Assembly (NCBI RefSeq): GCF_040566545.1
Contig: NZ_JBEWZI010000001.1
Location: forward strand, 186,001-250,000
DNA length: 64,000 nucleotides
DNA from: Uliginosibacterium flavum
GTDB taxonomy: Bacteria > Pseudomonadota > Gammaproteobacteria > Burkholderiales > Rhodocyclaceae
Reading direction: 5' to 3'
A model generated the notes under the pieces. It had not been told where the DNA came from, did no database searches, and saw only the letters and a program-made list of their open reading frames with translations. Numbering within the stretch: the first letter of the stretch is position 1; each line of letters starts with the position of its first letter. The translations under genes were made by a program, and so were the position numbers. Below, one piece after another: positions 8,148-15,593 of this stretch.

Positions 8148-8879
8148 ATGGCTGACACCCAGCCGGACAAAAAATTGAAAGCCGCAGCAGGCAATCGGGT
8201 CGATACCGTCTACGCGGGAATCATCGAATCCATGTCCAGCGGCCTCTATCCGGAAAGTGCTCGCCTGCCCACTGAAACCGAACTGGCGCAGAACTATGGC
8301 GTGTCGCGCCCGACCGTACGTGAAGCCCTCTCGCGTTTGCGTCTGGATGGGCTGATCGCCTCGCGCCGCGGATCGGGCAGCTATGTGCTGCGCCGACCGG
8401 ATCGCAATATCAAACGCTTCGCCCCTATTGAAAGCATTGCCGACGTGCAGCGTTGCTTTGCCTTCCGGATTGCCCTGGAATCGGCCAGCGCTGGCATGGC
8501 CGCTGACCTGCGCAGCACACGCGACATGGAAGAAATTCATGCGGCCTTCGAGGCCATGGAGCTGACTCGCAAGGCCGACGACAACATCGGCTTCGTCGAA
8601 CACGATTTGCAGTTCCACCTGATGGTCGCCCGCGCCTCGCAGAATGTATTTTTTGTCACCGCTCTGGAAATGATCATCGAGCAGATGCGCGTAGGCATGC
8701 GCCTGGCCTTGAATCTGTCGCTGGAACGCGAACGGGTATGGCGCGAATTGGTACAGATCGAACACCGCGAAATCATGACCGCTATTCAGAAAGGCTCCTC
8801 CGTAGACGCGGCTGAAGCCATGCGCTTTCATCTGGGCAACGCCCGGCGGCGTTTGTTTGAAGGACCGAGCCAGAAATAA
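8148..8879 (+). CDS. GntR-family transcriptional regulator, FadR subfamily
   Basis: A 243-residue regulator. Residues about 17-83 form a GntR winged helix (SARLPTETELAQNYGVSRPTVREALSRL is the canonical DNA-binding helix pair, followed by the RRGSGSYV wing). Residues about 100-225 are an all-helical FCD effector domain with metal-ligand-like acidic and histidine residues (EHDLQFHLMVARAS, HREIMTAI, MRFHLGNA). The ATG at 8148 is chosen because AGGAGG lies 7 bases upstream. It directly precedes the TRAP operon, and in this family such neighbours usually respond to the transported sugar acid. A uronate effector is an inference from the pectin genes in the window. Confidence 0.9.
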   Translation: MADTQPDKKLKAAAGNRVDTVYAGIIESMSSGLYPESARLPTETELAQNYGVSRPTVREALSRLRLDGLIASRRGSGSYVLRRPDRNIKRFAPIESIADVQRCFAFRIALESASAGMAADLRSTRDMEEIHAAFEAMELTRKADDNIGFVEHDLQFHLMVARASQNVFFVTALEMIIEQMRVGMRLALNLSLERERVWRELVQIEHREIMTAIQKGSSVDAAEAMRFHLGNARRRLFEGPSQK

Positions 8880-9098
8880 TCAGTATCTGTTGCTTCAACA
8901 CAACAGCACAGCAAACACCGAAGGGCATGGCACCCGGACCGCCATGCCTGCAGTGGTATCGTCCTCAAGGATTCAACTGGCAAAGTAAAGGGTTTCTTCT
9001 TATTGTTACTCTGTCGGAACGAGTCTGTAATTTGAGGTTGTACGGCTCAGGCCGGACGTTTTTTGTTTTTGTTTTTTTGTCACTCTCTAGGAGACACA

Positions 9099-10070
9099 AT
9101 GATGCGTGCTTCAAAGCTGGCAGTACTCCTGGCTACGGCGGTCTTCGCCGTAGCCCCCGTAGCAGCCCTTGAACTGAAAGCGGCTGACGTTCACCCGGAA
9201 GGCTACCCGAACGTAGTCGCCATGCAGAGTCTGGGCAAGAAGCTGGATGCCGCCACCAAAGGCCGCCTCACGCTGAAGATGTTCCCGGGCGCCGTACTGG
9301 GCGACGAAAAATCGATGATCGAGCAAACCCAGGCTGGCGGTATCGACATCCTGCGCACCTCGCTCGGCCCGCTGGGTCCGGTTGTGCCTGAAGTGAACGT
9401 GTTCAACATGCCTTTCGTGTTCCGCAGCGAAGCGCACATGCGTGCAGTGGTCGACGGCCCGATCGGTGAAGAAATTCTCACCAAGATCACCAACAGCTCG
9501 GCCAATCTGGTCGCACTGGGCTGGATGGACGGCGGCACCCGCAACCTTTACACCAAGAAAGCTGTGCGCAAGCCTGCTGACCTGGCTGGCCAGAAGGTTC
9601 GCATGATGGGTAACCCGCTCTTCGTCGACACCATGAACGCCATGGGCGGCTCGGGCATCTCGATGGGTTTTGGCGAGCTGTATAGCGCCATGCAAACCGG
9701 CGTGGTCGATGGTGCTGAAAACAACGTTCCGTCCTATGTGACGGGCAACCACTTCACCGTCGCCAAGGTTTATAGCCTGACGGGCCACCTGATCATCCCC
9801 GAAATCTTCGTGTTCTCGAAGGCCAAGTGGGCCAAGCTGTCCGCCGAAGATCAAACCCTGATCAAGAAGCTGGCCCGCGAAGCCCAGATGGAACAGCGTC
9901 AACTGTGGGACAAACGCGTCACCATGGACACTGCCCGCATGAAGGCTTCTGGCGTCACCATCGTGGCTGACGTCGACAAGGACGCATTCTTCAAGGCTAC
10001 CCAGCCGGTGCGTGACAAATATGGTTCTGCTTACGCCGACCTGATCAAACGCATCCAGGCCGTCAAGTAA
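9099..10070 (+). CDS. dctP: TRAP transporter substrate-binding protein (DctP family)
   Basis: A 323-residue periplasmic binding protein. Residues 1 to about 25 are a Sec signal peptide (MMRASKLAVLLATAVFAVAPVAA). The family hallmarks follow: HPEGYPNVVAMQ at the mature N-terminus, GQKVRMMGNPLFVDTMNAMG containing the arginine that usually binds the substrate carboxylate, and GVVDGAENN. It delivers an organic acid to the DctQM membrane pair. The two adjacent ATGs at 9099 and 9102 follow the ribosome site AGGAG at 9089. The group resembles hexuronate- or hydroxy-acid-binding proteins, and uronate is plausible given pectin lyase genes nearby, but the ligand is not proven by sequence. Confidence 0.93.
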   Translation: MMRASKLAVLLATAVFAVAPVAALELKAADVHPEGYPNVVAMQSLGKKLDAATKGRLTLKMFPGAVLGDEKSMIEQTQAGGIDILRTSLGPLGPVVPEVNVFNMPFVFRSEAHMRAVVDGPIGEEILTKITNSSANLVALGWMDGGTRNLYTKKAVRKPADLAGQKVRMMGNPLFVDTMNAMGGSGISMGFGELYSAMQTGVVDGAENNVPSYVTGNHFTVAKVYSLTGHLIIPEIFVFSKAKWAKLSAEDQTLIKKLAREAQMEQRQLWDKRVTMDTARMKASGVTIVADVDKDAFFKATQPVRDKYGSAYADLIKRIQAVK

Positions 10071-10083
10071 AACAGCAGGAAGG

Positions 10084-10118
10084 AACTGGCGGGTCTCCCC
10101 TGATCCGCCAGTTTTTTT
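10084..10118 (+). terminator. Terminator or attenuator between dctP and dctQ
   Basis: AACTGGCGG and its complement around a TCTCCCCTGA-type loop are followed by seven T residues, in the 68-base gap between dctP and dctQ. It probably lowers transcription of the membrane subunits relative to the abundant binding protein rather than ending the operon. Confidence 0.8.
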
Positions 10119-10138
10119 GTAGTTCTCAGGAGCAAGAA

Positions 10139-10678
10139 ATGAAAGAAACATACTGTTCAGCAATGGACAAGGTCTATTGGCTGTGCATCTGGATTGCCGG
10201 CCTCGCCATGGTAGTCATGACCATCGTGATCCCGATCCAGGTTGTCGCCCGCAAGTTTTTCGATTCTGGCCTGTCCTGGCCGGAACCTGCATCACTGATC
10301 TGCATGATTGTCTTCACCTTCATCGGTGCCGCCGCCGCCTATCGCGCGGGCAGCCACATTGCCGTCACCATGATGACGGATCGCCTGTCGCCCAAAGGCA
10401 AAGTCATTGCTGCACGCATTGTCGACATCCTGATGGCGCTGGTTGCACTGTTCATCATCTGGTACGGCGCCGACCGCGTGCTGTTCTTCATGGGTACAGG
10501 CCAAAGCCTGCCGGACTTCCCCTCCGTGCGCGTAAGCTGGACTTACCTGCCGCTGCCGCTGGGTTCGCTGGCCACATTGCTGTTCATCATTGAAGCCATC
10601 CTGTTTGGCTCGCAGCATAATCGCCCGATCGTCATGATCGGCAATCATGGTGGCGACACCGAAGAAGAGCACAAGTAA
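10139..10678 (+). CDS. dctQ: TRAP transporter small permease (DctQ family)
   Basis: A 179-residue inner-membrane protein with four hydrophobic segments (about 16-36, 50-70, 92-112 and 134-154), the normal DctQ layout. ARKFFDSGLSWPEPASLICMIVFTFIGAA is broken by the conserved W-x-E and A-x-R-G-x-H motifs (YRAGSHIAVTMM). It pairs with DctM for sodium- or proton-driven uptake. The ribosome site AGGAG is 7 bases before the ATG, and dctM starts 12 bases after its stop. Confidence 0.93.
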   Translation: MKETYCSAMDKVYWLCIWIAGLAMVVMTIVIPIQVVARKFFDSGLSWPEPASLICMIVFTFIGAAAAYRAGSHIAVTMMTDRLSPKGKVIAARIVDILMALVALFIIWYGADRVLFFMGTGQSLPDFPSVRVSWTYLPLPLGSLATLLFIIEAILFGSQHNRPIVMIGNHGGDTEEEHK

Positions 10679-10690
10679 GGAACCGCGATC

Positions 10691-12265
10691 ATGGATGCTT
10701 TCGTAATAATGGGTACTTTTTTCCTGCTGCTGGCTGTTGGCCTGCCGGTAGCCTACACATTGGGGATGACAGCCCTGGTGGGTGCGATTTATTTCACCGG
10801 AGACATGAGTTTTCTGACTACCGTCATGCTCAAGATGGGTGACGGCGTCAACAAGTTCTCCTTGCTGGCCATCCCCTTCTTCGTGCTGGCCGGCGCCATC
10901 ATGGCCGAAGGCGGCATCGCCACGCGCCTGATCAACTTCGCCTCGATCTTCGTCGGCTTCATCCGCGGCGGCCTGTCACTGGTGAATATTCTGGCCTCGA
11001 CTTTCTTCGGTGCCATTTCCGGCTCATCGGTGGCAGATACCGCCTCGATCGGCTCGGTCATGATTCCGCAGATGGAAAAGCACGGCTACCCGCGTGACTA
11101 TGCGGCAGCCGTAACGGCCTCGGGTTCGGTGCAAGCCATCCTGATTCCGCCCAGCCACAACGCCGTGATCTACTCGCTGGCCGCTGGTGGCAGCATCTCG
11201 ATTGGCGCCCTGTTCCTGGCTGGCGTCGTACCTGGCCTGGTGCTGTGCATCACACTGATGAGCATGTGCATCTACTTCGCGGTGAAGCGCGACTACCCCA
11301 AGGGTGAAGTCATTCCGGTCAAGGAAGCCATCCGCATCATGGTGGATGCCCTGCCCGGCCTGTTCACCGTGGTCATCATCCTCGGCGGCATCCTCTCCGG
11401 CTGGTATACCGCCACCGAGTCAGCTGCCATTGCCTGCGTCTGGGCCTTTTCCGTCACCATGTTCTACTACCGTGACTACAAATGGCATCAGCTGCCGACG
11501 CTGGTTCATCGCACGGTCAAAACAGTGACCATCGTGATGATCCTGATCGGCTTCGCAGCGGCCTTTGGTCACATCCTGACCATGCTGTCACTGCCGACGC
11601 AGATCTCGGGCTTCTTTACCGGTTTGTCAGACAACCCCATCCTGATTCTGCTGGCGATCAACGTCCTGTTGCTGATCCTCGGCACCCTGATGGATATGGC
11701 CCCGCTGATCCTGATCCTGACCCCGATCCTGCTTCCCGTCGTCACCCAGCTGGGCGTACACCCGGTGCACTTCGGCATGATCATGATGGTCAACCTCGGT
11801 ATCGGCCTGATTACCCCGCCCGTAGGCTCGGTCCTTTTCGTCGCCAGTGCAGTGTCAGGCCAGAAAATGGAGCAGGTCACCAAGGCCATGATTCCCTTCT
11901 TTGGCGCGCTATTCGCAGTACTGATGATCGTGACCTATGTGCCGCAAGTATCCCTCTGGCTGCCCACCGTCGCAGGCGAACTGAACGCACCGCCTTCACT
12001 GGAGGACGACGTTGCCAAAACCACCAAAGGCCAGGCCGTCAAGATCGAAGCACTGAAGAACGACACCGACAAGGAAAAGAACGGGATCATGATCGAATCG
12101 GTCACCGTTACCGAAGGCAAGGGCGAAGCCAGTGTCGACGAAAACGGGGTCGTAACTTTCACACCGGCAGCGGACTTCACCGGCAAAGCGATCGTCACAT
12201 ACAAGGCGACAGACTTTGTTGGCGGCAGCGAAAAAGCCGAGATCGAGATCACCGTAGCACCTTGA
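10691..12265 (+). CDS. dctM: TRAP large permease (DctM) fused to an Ig-like C-terminal domain
   Basis: A 524-residue protein. Residues 1 to about 428 are an ordinary DctM permease with multiple membrane segments and motifs such as FFGAISGSSVADTASIGSVM and LTPILLPVVTQLGVHPVHFG, ending as usual with VPQVSLWLP. About 95 further residues follow in frame. They read as one bacterial Ig-like or cadherin-like repeat: KIEALKNDTDKEKN, GEASVDENGVVTFTPAADFTG, IVTYKATDFVGGSEKAEIEI. Such repeats are normal in large adhesins but not in DctM, which usually ends near residue 430. No frameshift or junction is visible and a terminator follows. The side of the membrane on which the domain lies is uncertain. Confidence 0.93.
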   Translation: MDAFVIMGTFFLLLAVGLPVAYTLGMTALVGAIYFTGDMSFLTTVMLKMGDGVNKFSLLAIPFFVLAGAIMAEGGIATRLINFASIFVGFIRGGLSLVNILASTFFGAISGSSVADTASIGSVMIPQMEKHGYPRDYAAAVTASGSVQAILIPPSHNAVIYSLAAGGSISIGALFLAGVVPGLVLCITLMSMCIYFAVKRDYPKGEVIPVKEAIRIMVDALPGLFTVVIILGGILSGWYTATESAAIACVWAFSVTMFYYRDYKWHQLPTLVHRTVKTVTIVMILIGFAAAFGHILTMLSLPTQISGFFTGLSDNPILILLAINVLLLILGTLMDMAPLILILTPILLPVVTQLGVHPVHFGMIMMVNLGIGLITPPVGSVLFVASAVSGQKMEQVTKAMIPFFGALFAVLMIVTYVPQVSLWLPTVAGELNAPPSLEDDVAKTTKGQAVKIEALKNDTDKEKNGIMIESVTVTEGKGEASVDENGVVTFTPAADFTGKAIVTYKATDFVGGSEKAEIEITVAP

Positions 12266-12283
12266 TCGAGTACGACCGCTTCA

Positions 12284-12319
12284 CAAACAAAAACCCGGGC
12301 AAGCCCGGGTTTTTGTTTG
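12284..12319 (+). terminator. Terminator of the TRAP operon
   Basis: CAAACAAAAACCCGGG and its perfect complement flank the short loop CAA to CAAG; the 3' arm carries the T-run. It could act in both directions and overlaps the upstream edge of the ssrA promoter. Confidence 0.9.
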
Positions 12320-12326
12320 CCTGAGC

Positions 12327-12332
12327 TATAAT
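12327..12332 (+). promoter_or_regulatory. Candidate -10 element of ssrA
   Basis: A perfect TATAAT lies 43 bases before the mature tmRNA 5' end, fitting a promoter with a short leader later removed by RNase P. I see no good -35 hexamer, since that position falls inside the upstream terminator. Confidence 0.45.
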
Positions 12333-12374
12333 GGGATTGCTTCATCGGCAGTCGTTTCTGCCGGTATCGAGACT

Positions 12375-12739
12375 GGGGGCGACCTGGCTTCGACGTGGGT
12401 CAAGAAGCGAAGTGGTGCATACCGAGGACCAGTCACCTCGTAAATCCATCTGGAAAGTTCTACTCGCAAACGACGAGCAATTCGCTTTAGCCGCTTAAGG
12501 CTTTAGCCACTGCACTGATTTGTCTCTGGGTCAGGTAAGGTAAAACTTGCAGCAGTGTCATTCACAGAGGCTCGTGCTGTCTCGGGTTACTTGAGACGGA
12601 GCTAAAATCAAGGTGACTCGCCCTGTGTCGGCCTGCTGATCGGCAGAGCACAGGGTTAAACAAAAATTGACCAGCTAAGTATGTAGATCCATTCGTGGAA
12701 GTCTTGCGGACGGGGGTTCGATTCCCCCCGCCTCCACCA
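12375..12739 (+). ncRNA. ssrA: Transfer-messenger RNA (tmRNA)
   Basis: A 365-base tmRNA for trans-translation rescue of stalled ribosomes. The 5' end GGGGGCGACCTGGCTTCGAC and the 3' end GGTTCGATTCCCCCCGCCTC plus ACCA form the tRNA-like acceptor and T arm (7-bp acceptor stem GGGGGCG/CGCCTCC, discriminator A, encoded CCA). The tag frame opens at GCA 12466 and reads ANDEQFALAA, then TAA at 12496-12498, a typical betaproteobacterial degradation tag. The 3' end is a common integration site for genomic islands, and an integrase remnant follows. Confidence 0.97.
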
Positions 12740-12764
12740 TTAAGTGTTCCAAAGCAGTGCAACG

Positions 12765-12807
12765 AAGGCCAGCAAACCCTGAGAAATCAAGGATTCTGGC
12801 CTTTTTT
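12765..12807 (+). terminator. Terminator downstream of ssrA
   Basis: AAGGCCAG and CTGGCCTT form a hairpin with a long loop, followed by a T-run, 26 bases after the CCA end of tmRNA. Confidence 0.7.
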
Positions 12808-12894
12808 GCGTCCATAGCAGGCCGAGAAGGGCTATTGCAATCCGGGGGCAAAATTTGGGAACACTAGCTATCCAGTCACACAAGTTGCCCCCAA

Positions 12895-13088
12895 ATGACG
12901 ATCACTGACCTGCAGAACCGCACAGCCAAGCCCACAGACAAGACCCAGCGCCTGTTTGACGGAGGCGGCCTGTATCTGGAAATAGCCCCAGTGGGGGCAA
13001 GTGGTGGCGCCTCAAGTACCGTTTTGGGGGCAAGGAGAAGCGCATCTCGCTTGGCGTCCATCCTGACGTGAGCAGCAAGGACGCCCGC
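12895..13088 (+). pseudogene. Truncated, frameshifted tyrosine integrase (P4-like) remnant
   Basis: MTITDLQNRTAKPTDKTQRLFDGGGLYLEI from 12895 matches the N-terminal DUF4102-type domain of phage and island integrases. The frame breaks at a run of five G residues (12993-12997); reading one frame over from there restores GGKWWRLKYRFGGKEKRISL, then GVHPDVSSKDAR to 13088. After that the similarity ends abruptly, and the catalytic domain is absent. The fragment starts 155 bases behind the tmRNA 3' end, the expected place for an island integrase using ssrA as its attachment site. A matching second attachment sequence was not found in the window. Confidence 0.85.
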
Positions 13089-13127
13089 CCAGCCACACTC
13101 ACTCGCCAGCGGCCAGGAACGGCAGCA

Positions 13128-13550
13128 TCATGTGCCCCATTCAATCAGGATTTTTTGATGGCTGCCGGCGCGAACATCCACCTGACGCAGCTTGGTTTGT
13201 CCATCTTTGCTCGCTTCGAGCCGATAATTTCCCGGAGGCAACTTGACCAGCAGGAAGGGACCGTTCGAGACGGTATCGAGCAGCGTTTTGCCATTGTGAT
13301 CGGCAAGAAGCACTTTAACGTCTGAGGTATACCCACTGGTCGATGCGGTTTTAACCACGAATTCAAGCGTCAGCGGGTAGTCTTTTTCAGCCGCCTTCAT
13401 GGCCGTTGATTCGTCCAGTCCGATGCCGCCTGAGACAAACGTCACGGCGCCCCTTGTCGTGGGCGCCGGCAAATTTGCGGGAAGCTCAGCGGCAAGTGCC
13501 AGATGAGTGATCAATACGCCTGACAACACCAACAGAATATTTCTGTGCAT
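13128..13550 (-). CDS. Small exported protein with PEGA/carboxypeptidase-regulatory-like fold
   Basis: A 140-residue protein with a Sec signal peptide (MHRNILLVLSGVLITHLALA) and a mature domain of about 120 residues. The second half, DVKVLLADHNGKTLLDTVSNGPFLLVKLPPGNYRLEA, has the G-P-F...L-P-P-G-x-Y rhythm of carboxypeptidase-regulatory or PEGA-type beta-sandwiches. The function is unknown. The ATG at 13550 is preferred over 13556 because AAGGAG then lies 7 bases upstream. The gene reads towards the integrase remnant, so it may mark the old island edge. Confidence 0.75.
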   Translation of the reverse strand: MHRNILLVLSGVLITHLALAAELPANLPAPTTRGAVTFVSGGIGLDESTAMKAAEKDYPLTLEFVVKTASTSGYTSDVKVLLADHNGKTLLDTVSNGPFLLVKLPPGNYRLEASKDGQTKLRQVDVRAGSHQKILIEWGT

Positions 13551-13919
13551 GACCATGCTCCTTGATGATTGATCCGATATCGATGAAACCGGAAGGTCGC
13601 GATATCCTAGTTCAGAACCCATTCGTCCTCTGTACGACAGCGAACGGATTCGGATTCGGATTCGAACACAAGGGAACTTCGAATAGACGTTTTCGCCGAC
13701 CACGTCCCCCTTCTTTCGGATTAGCTGAACCCTTGATCGCTATTGGCGGAGAACGCGGAACTTAAAGACTCTGAACTGCAAAGTGGATGCCGAATGCGTG
13801 CAGCCAGGCGGAAGTTGGGTGCCGCTCCAGCCGGAGCGAATCAAGGAGCCCAGCAGCCGCCACTCTCCAGCCACCCTGCCCGCACAGCCTTATCCAGCGC
13901 GGCTGTGCGGGCAGGTCGC
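13551..13919. other. Gene-free gap with GGATTC triplication
   Basis: No gene recognised. Three perfect tandem copies of GGATTC lie at 13646-13663. Otherwise the stretch holds only the leader of the small exported protein and the trailer of the aminotransferase. Confidence 0.5.
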
Positions 13920-15095
13920 TCACAGAACTTCTGCCAAAACCCTCCCCAGCAGCGCCAGCCCTTCCTCGATCTCGGCCGGGCTGCTGTTCAGTGCGGGCAT
14001 GAAGCGCAGCAGATTCGGGCGCGGCGCGTTCAGCAGCAGCCCGGCTTCGCGTGCCCGCGTGACGATTTCCGGTGCGACATCGCTGCCCAGCACCAGCGCC
14101 CACAGCATGCCGCTGCCGCGCACTTCGCCGAGGCAGAATTGCGTGCTGAGGGCGCGCAGACCCGTGGCCAGTTTTTCGCCCATCGCCTTGGCGTGATCGA
14201 GAAAACCCGGTGCGCCGATGGTCTGCATCACGGCGAGACCGGCCGCGCACATCAACGGGTTGCCGCAGTAGGTGCCGCCCTGATCGCCGTATTCGAAACA
14301 ACAGACGGCTTCGCGCGCCAGCAGGGCTGACAGCGGCACGCCGCCGCCGATGCCTTTGCCCAAGGTCATGATGTCCGGCGCGATGCCGTAGGCGCTGTGC
14401 GCAAACAGCGGGCCGCTGCGGCCGCAGCCGGTCTGCACTTCGTCCACGATCAGCAGCAGGCCGAGTTCGTCGCACAGGGCGCGCAGGCCTTGCATGAATT
14501 CGGGTGTCGCCGGAATTACACCAGCTTCACCCTGTACCGGTTCCAGCATCACCGCCACGGTCTGCGACCCTATCAGGGCGCGCACGGAGGCCAGATCGTT
14601 GTAGATCGCCTTGGCAAAACCCGGCATCGCCGGCGCGAACAAAGTATCCCATCCGGGTTTTCCGGTCGCCGCCATGGTCGCCAGGGTGCGGCCGTGAAAG
14701 CCGTTGCTGAAGGTGATGATCTCGTGAGCGCCGCCCTTGTGCAGCTGGCCCCACTTGCGCGCCAGCTTGATCGCGCCTTCGTTCGCCTCGGCACCGGAAC
14801 TGGCGAAGAAGACCTGATCGAAGCCGGAATGCGCCACCAGCCAGGCGGCCAGATCCAGCGCGGGCTGGTTGTAGAAAGCCGGGCCGGGATTGATCAGCAC
14901 GCCGGCCTGCTGCGCCAGCGCCGCCGCAATCACGGCCGGGGCATGGCCCAGCGCATTCACGGCCCAGCCCTGTACCCAATCCAGATAACTGCGGCCGGCT
15001 TCGTCGAACAGGCGCGCACCAGCTCCGCGCACAAAGATTTGCTGCGGGCGGGGCGTGATCGGCATCAGGGCATGGGGCAGGACGGATGGATTCAT
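13920..15095 (-). CDS. argD: Acetylornithine-type class III aminotransferase
   Basis: A 391-residue PLP enzyme matching the ArgD group, which converts N-acetylglutamate semialdehyde to N-acetylornithine in arginine synthesis, with side activity on succinyl-diaminopimelate. Motifs: YLDWVQGWAVNALGH near the N-terminus, SSGAEANEGAIKLARKW at 99-115, FHGRT at 133-137, the cofactor aspartate in VDEVQTG (D218), and the Schiff-base lysine K247 in LGKGIGGGVPL. The C-terminal PNLLRFMPALN carries the carboxylate-binding arginine. It stands alone rather than with argF, and its leader holds a strong terminator hairpin (listed separately), which suggests attenuation. A related omega-transaminase is possible. 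Confidence 0.85.
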   Translation of the reverse strand: MNPSVLPHALMPITPRPQQIFVRGAGARLFDEAGRSYLDWVQGWAVNALGHAPAVIAAALAQQAGVLINPGPAFYNQPALDLAAWLVAHSGFDQVFFASSGAEANEGAIKLARKWGQLHKGGAHEIITFSNGFHGRTLATMAATGKPGWDTLFAPAMPGFAKAIYNDLASVRALIGSQTVAVMLEPVQGEAGVIPATPEFMQGLRALCDELGLLLIVDEVQTGCGRSGPLFAHSAYGIAPDIMTLGKGIGGGVPLSALLAREAVCCFEYGDQGGTYCGNPLMCAAGLAVMQTIGAPGFLDHAKAMGEKLATGLRALSTQFCLGEVRGSGMLWALVLGSDVAPEIVTRAREAGLLLNAPRPNLLRFMPALNSSPAEIEEGLALLGRVLAEVL

Positions 15096-15119
15096 GGTGT
15101 TCTCCAGAAACGACAGACG

Positions 15120-15155
15120 AAAAAAAGCGGGCCACGGTGTTAGCCGTGGCCCGCT
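15120..15155 (-). terminator. Strong hairpin terminator in the argD leader
   Basis: On the minus strand a perfect 12-bp stem (AGCGGGCCACGG / CCGTGGCCCGCT, 6-base loop) is followed by six to seven T residues, ending 24 bases before the argD start. There is no gene immediately upstream for it to terminate, which points to a leader attenuator. Confidence 0.85.
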
Positions 15156-15223
15156 GGGGGAAAGCTGCTGCAGGGAATCGCGAGGCTAGATCAGCATCGC
15201 CAAATTCCGCAGCCCGCCCTCAT
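15120..15223 (-). promoter_or_regulatory. Putative transcription attenuator with 10-codon leader ORF
   Basis: Upstream of the terminator hairpin, a short minus-strand frame (ATG at 15223, TGA at 15193-15191) encodes MRAGCGIWRC. A GC-rich segment within it could pair with other leader segments as an anti-terminator. The arrangement of short ORF, terminator and biosynthetic gene is the classic attenuator layout. The two Arg codons are suggestive but too few to prove arginine control. A sense riboswitch or an independent small RNA are alternatives. Confidence 0.4.
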
Positions 15224-15593
15224 GCTCGCGCGCCACAGCCTGCCCGGTCGGCGGGCAGCGGTTTGGCGTCGGAACAAGGAGGATGAGGTGCTGTGCATGG
15301 ACGAATAATGCTGCGGCGGTGCAGCATGGTCAAGTGGGGCACGCTGCCAACGCGGATTCGTCCACATCCACGAAGGGACACAAACCGCCCAGCTCGGTCA
15401 CGCAGACCCATGCGAAAAAATCAAGCGCGCAAGCCCACTCATCACCTTGCCGCCCGTTTTACATATGTTCGAGAGGCTCAGCCGCACATATGCACCACTC
15501 ATCACATACGGCTTGTTCCACTATTTTCCGACCAATATATTGCCACGCACGTGGAGGCCTCTCGGTTTCCTGAAAAATATTGGGAGTGGGGTA

